The notes beneath the pieces were generated by a model. The model was not told where the DNA came from and did not search any database. It saw only the letters and a program-made list of their open reading frames with translations. From assembly GCA_020628375.1 (NCBI GenBank), contig JAHDFD010000010.1, positions 1 through 64,000 of the forward strand: a stretch of DNA of 64,000 bases. Direction: 5' to 3'. Shown here one piece after another: positions 28,450 to 35,830 of this stretch; the stretch's first letter is position 1; the number at the start of each line of letters is the position of its first letter. A program made the position numbers and the translations under genes. The stretch comes from Chitinophagales bacterium (lineage in GTDB: Bacteria; Bacteroidota; Bacteroidia; Chitinophagales; UBA2359).

Positions 28450-28516
28450 CGTTAACTCTATTTTCCAACCCCAAAAAAGTTTTTAAAACCAAATGTATAG
28501 TGGTGTGTATTTTCTT

Positions 28517-28659
28517 ATAAAAATCTTTACAGTTCATAAGTGGGGAAAGTACAAAGTGCATTTACATTTGTGTTTCTTGTATTACTGAATGTTATTATTG
28601 AAAAACATTGTTACAAGTGTGTTTTTCAGTAAAGGTATGTAGCCGGGAGAAAATGTAAA
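28517..28659. other. Remainder of a 514-bp gene-free stretch
   Basis: The gene-free stretch 28184-28697 holds, in order: an AT-rich leader of the DUF4132 gene (28184-28266), the TIR element with its duplicated target (28267-28516), this AT-rich segment, and the tRNA terminator (28660-28696). In this segment I see no ORF, promoter consensus or strong structure beyond short imperfect inverted repeats. Confidence 0.6.
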
Positions 28660-28696
28660 TAAAAAAGCCTCACAATCATTTAATTATGAGGCTTTT
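28660..28696 (-). terminator. Intrinsic terminator of tRNA-Asp
   Basis: On the minus strand the stem AAAAGCCTCA / TGAGGCTTTT (28663-28672 with 28687-28696) has a 14-nt AT loop and ends in a T-run. It lies directly beyond the 3' end of the tRNA. Confidence 0.92.
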
Positions 28697-28697
28697 G

Positions 28698-28771
28698 CGG
28701 TCTGGACGGGACTCGAACCCGCGACCCCCTGCGTGACAGGCAGGTATTCTAACCAACTGAACTACCAGACC
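28698..28771 (-). tRNA. tRNA-Asp (anticodon GTC)
   Basis: A 74-nt tRNA on the minus strand. The 7-bp acceptor stem GGTCTGG/CCAGACC is perfect and the discriminator base is G, as expected for Asp. The D arm has GTTCAGTTGGTTAGA, the anticodon stem-loop has CCTGTCACG with anticodon GTC, and the T arm has GGGTTCGAGTCCC. The CCA end is not encoded. A consensus Bacteroidota promoter precedes it and a terminator follows, so it is a single-gene unit. Confidence 0.97.
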
Positions 28772-28811
28772 TCAGTTCTTTAAGAACTTTCCCTTATTAT
28801 TAAAGGGATGG

Positions 28812-28843
28812 CAAATATAGAACGCTTTACTTATACCTACAAA
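28812..28843 (-). promoter_or_regulatory. Consensus Bacteroidota promoter of tRNA-Asp
   Basis: On the minus strand TTTG (28840-28843) is followed after 20 bp by TATATTTG (28812-28819). This is an exact match to the -33/-7 Bacteroidota sigma consensus and spacing. The -7 box is 40 bp upstream of the tRNA 5' end. It is the best promoter match found in this window. Confidence 0.8.
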
Positions 28844-28981
28844 GTTTTTTTATCAGTTTTTTATAAAAAATAATTTTGTTTTCTAAGTCTAAAATGATTT
28901 TGTTGATACTGGACTTCAACTTCGCCCAAGCTAACTATTTTAAAATCATTTAATATCTGAAGATTTGAAAATCTTATTAAA

Positions 28982-29019
28982 ACAAAAAACGACCTTCCGA
29001 AGCTAATCGAAAGGTCGTT
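28982..29019 (-). terminator. Intrinsic terminator after the YugP-like peptidase gene
   Basis: AACGACCTT (28988-28996) pairs with AAGGTCGTT (29011-29019). On the minus strand the hairpin is followed by TTTTTTGTTTT. It lies 34 bp beyond the stop of the peptidase gene. Confidence 0.9.
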
Positions 29020-29053
29020 GGGTTTTAATAAAGTGATAATGTATAAGAATTAA

Positions 29054-29755
29054 TTATCTGTCTCTGTATTGCATCATTCTAAAAACGAAATACATTAACT
29101 GTGCTAATGAAGCAATTGCCGCAACTACATAGGTCATTGCTGCCCATTTCAAAGCATCTTTAGCTGCTTCATGTTCTTGTCCGGCAGTTATTCCTGCTCC
29201 ATTTAACCAAACTAATGCACGTTTACTAGCATCGAATTCTACAGGTAAGGTAACGAATGCGAATAAGGTAGTAATGGCGAATAAGCCAATTCCAATTGCC
29301 AAAACTGTAACATTACCAGACATTGCTGCAACAGCAAATCCTGCCATTAATATCCAGTTAGTGAATTTTGATGAAATCTGAAGCGTAGGTACCATTTTAG
29401 AACGGAATTGTAACCAACTATAAGCAGTTGCATGCTGAATAGCATGACCACATTCATGTGCAGCAACAGCAGCAGCAGCAGCAGAATTCTGATCGTAAAC
29501 CCAATCACTCAAATTAACCGTTTTATTGGTTGGATTGTAATGGTCAGTCAATTGTCCGGGAGTTGAGATGACTTTTACATCGTAAATCCCATTATCATGC
29601 AGCATTTTTTCTGCTATATCTTTTCCAGACATTCCATTTCGTAAAGGTACTTTGGAATACTGTTTGAATTTGCTCTGCAATCTATTTGATACCAACCAAC
29701 TGATACCCATAGTTGCCGCTAATATCAACATATATAAAGGATCAAAGCCAATCAT
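29054..29755 (-). CDS. YugP-like neutral zinc metallopeptidase (membrane)
   Basis: A 233-residue membrane-bound zinc peptidase of the YugP (Zn_peptidase_2) family. An N-terminal hydrophobic segment is followed by KYSKVPLRNGMSGKDIAEKML-type sequence. The zinc motif HECGHAIQH is at residues 100-108, and three further hydrophobic stretches lie after residue 125. The family is widespread in bacteria with unclear substrates and is thought to act at the cytoplasmic membrane. The length matches the family. The gene is monocistronic, with its own terminator. The start at 29755 is favoured by the hydrophobic N-terminus. Confidence 0.9.
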   Translation of the reverse strand: MIGFDPLYMLILAATMGISWLVSNRLQSKFKQYSKVPLRNGMSGKDIAEKMLHDNGIYDVKVISTPGQLTDHYNPTNKTVNLSDWVYDQNSAAAAAVAAHECGHAIQHATAYSWLQFRSKMVPTLQISSKFTNWILMAGFAVAAMSGNVTVLAIGIGLFAITTLFAFVTLPVEFDASKRALVWLNGAGITAGQEHEAAKDALKWAAMTYVVAAIASLAQLMYFVFRMMQYRDR

Positions 29756-29867
29756 AATTTTCTAGTTTTATGGTTATATAAATAAGAATCAATTTAGTTT
29801 TTAAAAAGTTCCGTATTTATAAAAATTGATGATAAAATTTTAATTCGGTTTAAAAGACAATACTTTT

Positions 29868-31193
29868 TTAGTGATCGTGGCTGTGTCCAACAGCTGCAAC
29901 CCCTGAAAATTTGACTTGTAATGGATTTTTAGTCACTATTTTTTCCCCATTAACAAGCCCATTTTTAATACTTATAGTTTGCAAATTCCTTTCAGAAATT
30001 TCTAATGGTCTTTGTTCAAAATGGTCTTTTTCTATTTCAACATAACAATAGTATAAACCAAAATCTTCAAGAACAGCAGATTTTGGAATTTGAATGTTAT
30101 TTTTTAGATCTGTATTGTTCTTATCAAAAAGCAAATCAAGCGTGATCATTGTTCCGGGATATAAATTATTAGTATTTACAGGAACATGTATGGTTTGATA
30201 ATTTAGTTGAGCCTGATTGCTATTGACCAAATTGAATGTATTTTGAAACTCATTTAAAACTAATTTTTGATCACCCGAAATTAAATTGGCGTCAATAGTT
30301 TTATTTAATGTATTCATTTTGTCGCTTGGAATTTGAAATTCAGCCATAAACTCATCATTCGCATAAAAACCAATTACTGCTTGTCCTGCATTGACGAAAC
30401 TTCCATTATTTGCTTCTAAAGATTCGATATATCCACTTTTTTGAGCATAAACTGTTTGGGTGTTATTACCATATTTAAGTCCAACTGAATTAAGCTGTTC
30501 TTTTAATGAATTTAGTTTTATTTGTGCCTGTTCAAAACTTGTTTTTGAATGCTCGAATTTGTCTTTTGAAATAACCTTGAATTCTATTGCTTTTTGTGCA
30601 CGTTCAAAATCGGTTTTTGCCAACACTAAACCAGCTTCTGCCTCTTTAATTTCAGCATTTAGCATAGCTTTATCTCTTTCTATATTTCCCTCTGTAAAAT
30701 TTTTACCGGAAACAGTGAATAAGGGACTTCCTTTCTTTACTTTATCGCCTGTATTAAAGTTTTTAGCCAAACTCAATTGACCATCAACAGAGGCAATTGC
30801 TTCCCAATGATCGGAAGAAGCGCGAACAACTTTTCCGGTAAACTGTAAGCTAGTAGTTTTACTTGCTGAAACTGAATTGTTGCCAATTACCATTGTTTCT
30901 ATTCCTAAGGTTTTTTGTTTTTTTTCGGAAATGACAATACTCGTATCATCCGTGTTATGTTCAGTATCGTGTGCATGCCCATGATCATCATGATCGTGAT
31001 TGTGGAATATTTTCTCCCATAATGATCCAGTGTGCTGGTGTCCATGACTATGACCATGATCGTGCCCATGACTATGACCGCTATGGTCGTGCCCGGAGTG
31101 ATCATGATTATGACAAGAATTAAGTAGCAATAATAATATTATTGTATTGCTTGTGTATTTTAGCTTCTTATATACTGAATGAAATAACTTCAT
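29868..31193 (-). CDS. HlyD/CusB-type membrane-fusion lipoprotein with His-rich N-terminus
   Basis: Starting at the ATG at 31193 gives 441 residues with a lipoprotein signal (ILLLLLLNSC). The lipid-bearing Cys is followed by a 54-residue stretch with 20 His (H-D-H-S-G-H repeats), a probable metal-binding tail. A barrel-sandwich/lipoyl half, a central helical hairpin (AEIKEAEAGLVLAKTDFERAQ...) and a beta-barrel domain then give the standard periplasmic adaptor of RND efflux systems. A second short His cluster (GHSHDH) closes the protein. The family acts with an RND pump and an outer-membrane channel, often for Cu, Ag, Zn, Co or Ni. Neither partner is adjacent, so it is an orphan adaptor here. 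It is divergent from the aminotransferase gene, with 31 bp between starts. Confidence 0.85.
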   Translation of the reverse strand: MKLFHSVYKKLKYTSNTIILLLLLNSCHNHDHSGHDHSGHSHGHDHGHSHGHQHTGSLWEKIFHNHDHDDHGHAHDTEHNTDDTSIVISEKKQKTLGIETMVIGNNSVSASKTTSLQFTGKVVRASSDHWEAIASVDGQLSLAKNFNTGDKVKKGSPLFTVSGKNFTEGNIERDKAMLNAEIKEAEAGLVLAKTDFERAQKAIEFKVISKDKFEHSKTSFEQAQIKLNSLKEQLNSVGLKYGNNTQTVYAQKSGYIESLEANNGSFVNAGQAVIGFYANDEFMAEFQIPSDKMNTLNKTIDANLISGDQKLVLNEFQNTFNLVNSNQAQLNYQTIHVPVNTNNLYPGTMITLDLLFDKNNTDLKNNIQIPKSAVLEDFGLYYCYVEIEKDHFEQRPLEISERNLQTISIKNGLVNGEKIVTKNPLQVKFSGVAAVGHSHDH

Positions 31194-31224
31194 TTTTCTG
31201 ATTCTCAAATTCAAAATTAATATA

Positions 31225-32073
31225 GTGAAGGGCTACGTTTATTATAATAACGATTTTTATGATGAAAATGATGTAAATATCTCTACTCAGAACAGAAGTT
31301 TCCGATACGGCGATGGCTTATTTGAGACTATTCGTTCTTTTGAAGGGAAAGTTCCATTTCTTGCTTTTCATCTGAGTAGATTATTCAAAGGAGCAGAAGT
31401 CCTTAATATGGAAATTTCATATTCAATGAACGAAATTCAGTCTATTTTAAATGAGTTATTAATCAGAAATGAAATAAAAAATGGTCGAATCAGATTAATG
31501 CTTTTCAGAGCTAATGGAGGTTTATACTTACCAGAGACAAATAAAGCTGAGCTGTTTGTAGAAGTTGCTGGTTTGGATCAAGACTTTTTTCAATTAAATG
31601 AAACAGGAAAAAAATTAGGTATTTATACAGAAGTACCAAAAGTAGGAAGTGCTATTTCGTTTTTAAAGACCAATAACTGTTTAGCTTATATACAAGCGGC
31701 GATCTTTGCTAAAAATCAGAGCTTTGATACTTGTATTTTACTGAATGAGAAAGAACATTTAGCAGATACTATTTACAGTAATATTTTTATGGTGAAAGAA
31801 GGTTATGTTTTCACGCCCCCACTAAGTGATGGTGGAGTAGGGGGAACAATGAGAGGCATTATTTTACAATTATTGGAAAATGCTGATTTTGAGGTTTTCC
31901 AGAATTCATTGAGTGTAAGGGATATAGAGGTTGCTGACGAAATTTTCCTGACTAATGCCATCAAAGGCATTCAATGGGTTGGAGCTTTTGGTGAAAAAGA
32001 ATTTAAAAACGATTTTTCGAATGATCTTATTCAAAGATTGAATCAGCTTGTTAAAGAAAGTATTTCCAGATAA
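31225..32073 (+). CDS. Aminotransferase class IV (aminodeoxychorismate lyase-like)
   Basis: A 282-residue PLP enzyme of fold type IV. The N-terminal signature is RSFRYGDGLFETIR (residues 24-37) and the likely PLP Lys is K148 in SFLKTNN. The usual E-x-x-x-x-N-(I/L)-F motif is present as DTIYSNIF (181-188), with Asp in place of the family Glu. The G-G-T-M-R-G-I segment near the C-terminus binds the PLP phosphate. Close relatives in Bacteroidota are 4-amino-4-deoxychorismate lyase (PabC, folate) or branched-chain/D-amino acid aminotransferases; the sequence alone does not separate them. The start is GTG 31225, with 31 bp to the divergent efflux gene. Confidence 0.82.
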   Translation: MKGYVYYNNDFYDENDVNISTQNRSFRYGDGLFETIRSFEGKVPFLAFHLSRLFKGAEVLNMEISYSMNEIQSILNELLIRNEIKNGRIRLMLFRANGGLYLPETNKAELFVEVAGLDQDFFQLNETGKKLGIYTEVPKVGSAISFLKTNNCLAYIQAAIFAKNQSFDTCILLNEKEHLADTIYSNIFMVKEGYVFTPPLSDGGVGGTMRGIILQLLENADFEVFQNSLSVRDIEVADEIFLTNAIKGIQWVGAFGEKEFKNDFSNDLIQRLNQLVKESISR

Positions 32074-32164
32074 CTAACCCAAATTATAATAATTTACAAC
32101 TGACAATAGTTTAACAGTCCACTGTCCACGGAAAAAATTAATTAATAACATGTAAGCTTTGTCG

Positions 32165-32243
32165 TCTGTCCTCTGCCATCTGTCCTCTGAAGTCTGAAAT
32201 CTGTGTTCTGTGATCTGTTGACTGTTGACTGTGTTCTGAAATC
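32165..32243. repeat. Heptamer (7-bp period) intergenic repeat, TCTGNNN
   Basis: Eleven consecutive 7-mers of the form [T/A]CTGNNN, beginning with TCTGTCC at 32165 and ending with TCTGAAA near 32241, keep the period without a break. The conserved CTG recurs every 7 bp while the last three bases vary. It lies in the 230-bp gap between the aminotransferase and transporter genes. A spurious minus-strand frame crosses it. Confidence 0.85.
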
Positions 32244-32291
32244 TATCGGCTATAAACTTCAATATAATTATACATCGCAACTTGAATTAAC

Positions 32292-32299
32292 TAACTTTG
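32292..32299 (+). promoter_or_regulatory. Putative -7 promoter box directly before the second EamA gene
   Basis: TAACTTTG followed by C lies only 4 bp before the ATG at 32304. If used, transcription would start at or just before the start codon, giving a leaderless message. No -33 TTTG occurs at the usual spacing, so it may be chance. Confidence 0.35.
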
Positions 32300-32303
32300 C
32301 TTT

Positions 32304-33170
32304 ATGGTTTTTTTGGTGCTTTCTGTACTTTGTTCAGCGCTTAATATTTGGATATTCAAGTTATTCGAAAAATTCGGAGTTGATAATTTCCCTGCAATAG
32401 TTGTAAATTACTTTGTATGTGTGGCTGTTGGTTTCTATTTGTCAGAAATACCGGTTATTCCTTCAGAAATTATTCAAAAAGATTGGTTGTGGATCTCAAT
32501 TGCCTTAGGAACATTATTTATAGGAGGCTTTAACTTGATCGCTATAACTACACAGAGGGCTGGAGTTGCTGCAGTTACAGTGGCTAGCAAAGTTTCTATG
32601 GTCATGCCAGTTGCCGTTGCTATATTATTTTATGGCGATAATCTAACATTACAAAAACTTGTTGGTGTTTTAATGGTTGTAGGTGCTATTTTCTTCACAG
32701 CGGTTAAAGATGCTTCAGAACTTAAAACATTATCTAAAGAAATAATGCTTCCATTATTTGTTTGGATAACAAGTGGCATTATAGAAATCCTGATAGATTA
32801 TGCTCAGCGTTTTGAATTACAAAGCGAAGATTTTCCTGGTTTTCTGGTAGCAAATTTTGGTTTGGCAGGTTTAATTGGCTTAATCGTTTTACTTTACTTT
32901 ATGCTTTCTAATAAGCAGAACTTTACGATTAAGCACCTTATCGGGGGATTGATCTTAGGAGTTCCTAATTATTTCTCTATCTATTTTTTACTGAAAGCTT
33001 TAAAAGAGTCTGGTATTGAAAGCTCTGCACTTTTCCCAATAGCGAATATTGGTATTGTATTATTGGCGATTATGGGCGGAATGCTTTTCTTTAAAGAAAG
33101 ACTTAGTTCTTTTAACTGGATAGGTGTTGGCTTAGCGATTGTTTCGATTATTTTAATCGCCAGCGCATAA
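32304..33170 (+). CDS. EamA/DMT-family transporter, second copy
   Basis: A 288-residue integral membrane protein with about ten hydrophobic segments in two EamA-type halves. Features include a first helix beginning MVFLVLSVLCSALNIWIFKLFEKFG and a second-half end with FKERLSSFNWIGVGLAIVSIILIAS. It is a drug/metabolite-superfamily exporter of unknown substrate and is not closely similar to the transporter at 16702. A 10-bp hairpin immediately follows the stop. Confidence 0.85.
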   Translation: MVFLVLSVLCSALNIWIFKLFEKFGVDNFPAIVVNYFVCVAVGFYLSEIPVIPSEIIQKDWLWISIALGTLFIGGFNLIAITTQRAGVAAVTVASKVSMVMPVAVAILFYGDNLTLQKLVGVLMVVGAIFFTAVKDASELKTLSKEIMLPLFVWITSGIIEILIDYAQRFELQSEDFPGFLVANFGLAGLIGLIVLLYFMLSNKQNFTIKHLIGGLILGVPNYFSIYFLLKALKESGIESSALFPIANIGIVLLAIMGGMLFFKERLSSFNWIGVGLAIVSIILIASA

Positions 33171-33172
33171 AA

Positions 33173-33200
33173 AAACCGCTTGAAAACAAGCGGTTTATCA
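33173..33200. terminator. Hairpin terminator after the EamA gene
   Basis: AAACCGCTTG (33173-33182) and CAAGCGGTTT (33187-33196) form a perfect 10-bp stem with an AAAA loop, starting 2 bp after the stop. The T-run is short on the plus strand and long (TTTTTTT) on the minus strand, so it may terminate in both directions. Confidence 0.8.
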
Positions 33201-33244
33201 ATTAAGGAAATCACTTAATAAGTGTTATTTGAGTTTTATTCAGT

Positions 33245-33340
33245 ACTTCGACTACGCTCAGCAGAACTACTTCGACTACGCTCAGCAGAACTACTTAGAC
33301 CGCGCTCAGCAGAATCACTTTGACTGCGCTTAGTAACCGA
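33245..33340. repeat. 24-bp tandem repeat, four copies
   Basis: Four abutting 24-bp units lie at 33245-33268, 33269-33292, 33293-33316 and 33317-33340. The first two are identical and the last two diverge. Each contains TTCGACTACGCTCAGCAG or a variant, the reverse complement of GCTGAGCGTAGTCGAA. This ties the array to the dispersed GAGCG/TCGAA repeat family. Confidence 0.93.
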
Positions 33341-33381
33341 CTTACCTTTATTTTCTCAATAAATTCTATCGATTCAGAAAA

Positions 33382-33678
33382 TTATGAGAACAACTTTTGA
33401 AGTTTCATAGCAACACCCATGTCGCCATCTACCTTTAATTTACCACTCATAAACGCCATCATAGGATTCAAATCGCCGCTCATTAAGCTTTGCATGTTTT
33501 CAGCACTTAATCCTATAGTACAATCAGCATCGTTATCATCAGTTGATACTTCATTAGCCTCTCCGGTTCCATCAATAAATACTTTTCCTACATCACCGAA
33601 ATCGAACTTTAATGTTTTTCCTAAAGCTGAAGCAGAACCTGCTCTTTCTTTAATTTGTTCTAAAATTGTGTCTAACAT
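33382..33678 (-). CDS. SCP2 sterol-binding-domain protein
   Basis: ATG 33678 gives a 98-residue protein consisting almost only of an SCP2 domain: DGTGEAN near residue 36, then DADCTIGLSAENMQSLMSGDLNPMMAFMSGKLKVDGDMGVAMKL, which fits the family pattern. The frame is open 23 codons further upstream without conserved sequence. In eukaryotes SCP2 binds lipids. In bacteria such small stand-alone domains are of unknown role, presumably hydrophobic-ligand carriers. It is cytoplasmic, with no signal peptide. Confidence 0.88.
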   Translation of the reverse strand: MLDTILEQIKERAGSASALGKTLKFDFGDVGKVFIDGTGEANEVSTDDNDADCTIGLSAENMQSLMSGDLNPMMAFMSGKLKVDGDMGVAMKLQKLFS

Positions 33679-33802
33679 TTGTTTTTTATTTACTGTGTGA
33701 AAAATCGCTATCAGCGAATATTCGCAAAAATAAGCTTTTAGTTTCAAATGTGATTCTCTAAAAGTAAGAAAGTTAAATTATGTATGTAAATTTGAAGAAT
33801 GC

Positions 33803-33960
33803 TGAGCGAAGTCGAAGCATGGATGATAGTTGGTAGTTGATAGTTGATGGATGATGGTTGATAGTTGGTGATTGATGGATGATGAGCAAAGTCGAAGCAT
33901 GGTTGATCACTTATCACACAACATTTATCACTTATAATTAGTGAGCGTAGCTGAAGTATG
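33803..33960. repeat. Heptamer array with GAGCG/TCGAAG elements upstream of aroK
   Basis: TGAGCGAAGTCGAAGCATGG (33803-33822) and TGAGCAAAGTCGAAGCATGG (33883-33902) differ at one position and flank a 7-bp-period array of GTTGATA/GATGATG units (33822-33884). After the second copy, TTATCAC-type heptamers follow. A third degenerate copy begins at 33942 and runs into the aroK ATG at 33958. The stretch is non-coding; a spurious minus-strand frame crosses it. Confidence 0.85.
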
Positions 33961-34467
33961 AGCATAATAGTAGAAAGAATAGTTGAGCATTTGTATGCTT
34001 TGGAAGCATTGCCTTCAAGAATTTTCCTTGTGGGCTTGCCTGCCTGTGGTAAATCGAGGAACGGTAAACGATTGGCAAAAGCAATTGATTTCGATTTTAT
34101 AGATGCAGATCTTTATATAGAACAAGCAGAAAATATTTCTATACAAGAAATTTTTAAACATATCGGAGAAGAATATTTCCGTGAATTGGAAAAGAAGTAT
34201 TTAAAAAGTTTTTACAATAAAAGTAAAATTGTTGTTGGTACTGGTGGAGGTATGCCTTGTTTCCATAATAATATGGAATGGATGAATGAATTTGGTTACA
34301 CTATTTGGCTAGATAGACCAATAAAAGAAATAGTGGAACGTTTAGCACTTAAGCCAGAGAAAAGACCTATGACTAGAGGAAAGAGTAGGGCAGAGATCGA
34401 GGAATTGGTTAAGGCTTTATTGGAAAAGCGGAAAGGGTTTTATGGGAAAGCTAAGAAGATTATTTGA
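33958..34467 (+). CDS. aroK: Shikimate kinase
   Basis: A 169-residue P-loop kinase catalysing shikimate to shikimate-3-phosphate in aromatic amino-acid synthesis. The Walker A motif GLPACGKS is at residues 26-33, a shikimate-binding DAD lies near 49-51, and R75 is in FRELEKK. The GTGGG substrate loop is at 94-98 and the lid begins around RPMTRG. The C-terminus is truncated relative to nothing obvious, and the length is normal. The start codon lies in the tail of an intergenic repeat copy, so the 5' leader is repeat-derived. No promoter box was identified. Confidence 0.92.
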   Translation: MSIIVERIVEHLYALEALPSRIFLVGLPACGKSRNGKRLAKAIDFDFIDADLYIEQAENISIQEIFKHIGEEYFRELEKKYLKSFYNKSKIVVGTGGGMPCFHNNMEWMNEFGYTIWLDRPIKEIVERLALKPEKRPMTRGKSRAEIEELVKALLEKRKGFYGKAKKII

Positions 34468-34558
34468 TTTAAAAGTGTAGTTTGACACCCTTTAAAAGAA
34501 ATGTATCTATAACAGCAAAGACCCAGCTTGTACAAAATGGCATGGGTAAATAATACAG

Positions 34559-35185
34559 TTATGTTTCAATAATTTTACCCAAATTAAAATGGCAATCATT
34601 TATAATTAAAACATCATCTTTGAAATCATAAATTTGCCAAGGGTTTTCTTTCTGTGCCACAATTATACTTTGTGATTCTGTAAATATCCAAACAACCTTT
34701 TCAACGCCAAAATTCAGTAAATCTTGCGTTTTATTCTTGTAATATTGTATTTCGGTTTCTTGCCAAGTAGTTAAATCAGCTTCAATATCAACTTCTATAG
34801 CAACCAGAGGAGGATGGTTAGTATATTTTTTATTTATAATAAATTCTTTTCTCTTGAAAAGAGCAATATCTAGACACCTATTACTTCTAGGTGCTAAATG
34901 AATACCGTGTTCGCCAGTAGTTATTAATAAATTATCGGGAAGATTTTTATATAAAAATTTTAAAATTTCAGAAATAATAAATACCTGCAAACTACTTGCA
35001 CCCATAAATTTACCATTTGTGTCATTTTCAATATTTAGCAAGGCCTCTCTATAACCCTTACGAAAAATAGGCTTACCTTTTACTACTTCGTAAACATACG
35101 GAAGCATATAATCTGGTAAGGGTTCATTAAGCCCCATTTCTTGCCATGTTTTATTAAACGGTTTTTTATACACCTGATTTATCAT
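34559..35185 (-). CDS. Uma2-like (DUF820) restriction-fold protein
   Basis: A 208-residue protein of the Uma2/DUF820 family, which has a PD-(D/E)XK nuclease fold. The pattern RCLDIALF (family P-D at this point), then VAIEVDIEAD and the downstream KNKTQDLLNFGVEKVVWIF fit the catalytic D...E-x-D/K arrangement and the GV-x-x-V/Y-W signature. These proteins are abundant in Cyanobacteria and Bacteroidota. Their biological role is unclear, and nuclease activity has not been established for this copy. The start at 35185 is 650 bp from the nearest divergent gene in plus orientation. Confidence 0.75.
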   Translation of the reverse strand: MINQVYKKPFNKTWQEMGLNEPLPDYMLPYVYEVVKGKPIFRKGYREALLNIENDTNGKFMGASSLQVFIISEILKFLYKNLPDNLLITTGEHGIHLAPRSNRCLDIALFKRKEFIINKKYTNHPPLVAIEVDIEADLTTWQETEIQYYKNKTQDLLNFGVEKVVWIFTESQSIIVAQKENPWQIYDFKDDVLIINDCHFNLGKIIET

Positions 35186-35257
35186 ACCTTACAAATATAA
35201 CTGAATTGAAGAAAATGAATTTAAAAATACTCATAACTACCCCCCTAACAACCATCA

Positions 35258-35830
35258 CTATTTTACTTCTTTAAACTTTTGTATCGCCTTCTGCTGCATA
35301 TACTCATCAATAGTCATTAGTTTGTATTTTTCTAATGCCACAAATTCCAATAATGTAAGTAGCTCTTCTTTCGTTAAATTTCCATCAACCGGCACAATTC
35401 TATTTAATTCCTCATCCATGAATATCAATCTTGGGTAAGGTACATTTTTGTTAAATCTATCTGGATCAAGATCTGTTAACGCTAATGCTAATGTATGATA
35501 ACCAATAGATAAATCATTTACCGAATTTGATTCTTCAACAAAATTCCAATCTCTACCAGCAGCATTGATTGTTTCCTTCGATTCACCATTAAACTTAATT
35601 GCATAAAAGTGTGAATTTATGTAATCAATAATTTCTTGATCCTTCAAGACATTTTCTTCCACAAATTCAGAAGTTGTACACCAATCTGTGTAAAGCCAAA
35701 CAACTCCTTTAGTCTTAAAAGGAATTGAAGTAGCAGCCTTTTTCCATGATATCCAATCTATGTTATTTTCTTTATTACAGCCTATTACGAATAAGAATAG
35801 TATTAATACGAAATTTTTTAATAAGCTCAT
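35258..35830 (-). CDS. Thioredoxin-fold lipoprotein
   Basis: ATG 35830 gives 190 residues with a lipoprotein signal (FLFVIGC as lipobox, Cys about 18). The frame upstream to 35911 has no signal peptide. The mature part has the thioredoxin-like pattern VVWLYTDWCTTSEFVEENV. A single Cys stands in place of the usual C-x-x-C, and the domain ends with YPRLIFMDEELNRIVPVDG. It resembles DUF255/thioredoxin_7-type periplasmic proteins, probably without classical disulfide oxidoreductase activity. The monothiol site could still act in isomerase or reductase roles. Anchored in a membrane by its lipid. Confidence 0.75.
   Translation of the reverse strand: MSLLKNFVLILFLFVIGCNKENNIDWISWKKAATSIPFKTKGVVWLYTDWCTTSEFVEENVLKDQEIIDYINSHFYAIKFNGESKETINAAGRDWNFVEESNSVNDLSIGYHTLALALTDLDPDRFNKNVPYPRLIFMDEELNRIVPVDGNLTKEELLTLLEFVALEKYKLMTIDEYMQQKAIQKFKEVK

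Larger units (their letters stand above)
28276..28507. mobile_element. MITE-like element with 17-bp terminal inverted repeats
   Basis: A 232-bp non-coding element. Its left end CAGACCACTATACATTT (28276-28292) matches the reverse complement of its right end (28491-28507) at 16 of 17 positions. It is flanked by a perfect 9-bp direct repeat TATTTTCTT (28267-28275 and 28508-28516), the expected target-site duplication. It has no ORF of note. Inside it carries a copy of a dispersed GAGCG/TCGAA repeat and a short palindrome at 28433-28449. The ends and duplication are read directly from the sequence. A transposase source is not in the window. Confidence 0.8.

Noticed and set aside
28276-28507. CRISPR array or riboswitch as an explanation for the repeats near 28.3 kb
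   Set aside because: The repeats are inverted ends with a target duplication, not evenly spaced direct repeats, and no cas genes or aptamer-like conserved fold were seen.
28184-29053. Tyrosine-recombinase attachment site next to tRNA-Asp
   Set aside because: No integrase gene and no direct duplicate of the tRNA 3' end was seen in the window.
32074-32280. Minus-strand frame of 68 residues
   Set aside because: It translates the heptamer repeat (repeated Q-x-T/S-E-D-R pattern) and has no credible start region.
32292-32304. Leaderless transcription of the second EamA gene as a firm finding
   Set aside because: Only a -7 box match is present; the -33 element is missing, so the match may be chance.
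33245-33340. CRISPR array
   Set aside because: The 24-bp units abut without spacers and no cas genes are present.
33744-33965. Minus-strand frame of 73 residues upstream of aroK
   Set aside because: It is made of the heptamer and dispersed-repeat sequence and overlaps the aroK leader; no independent support.
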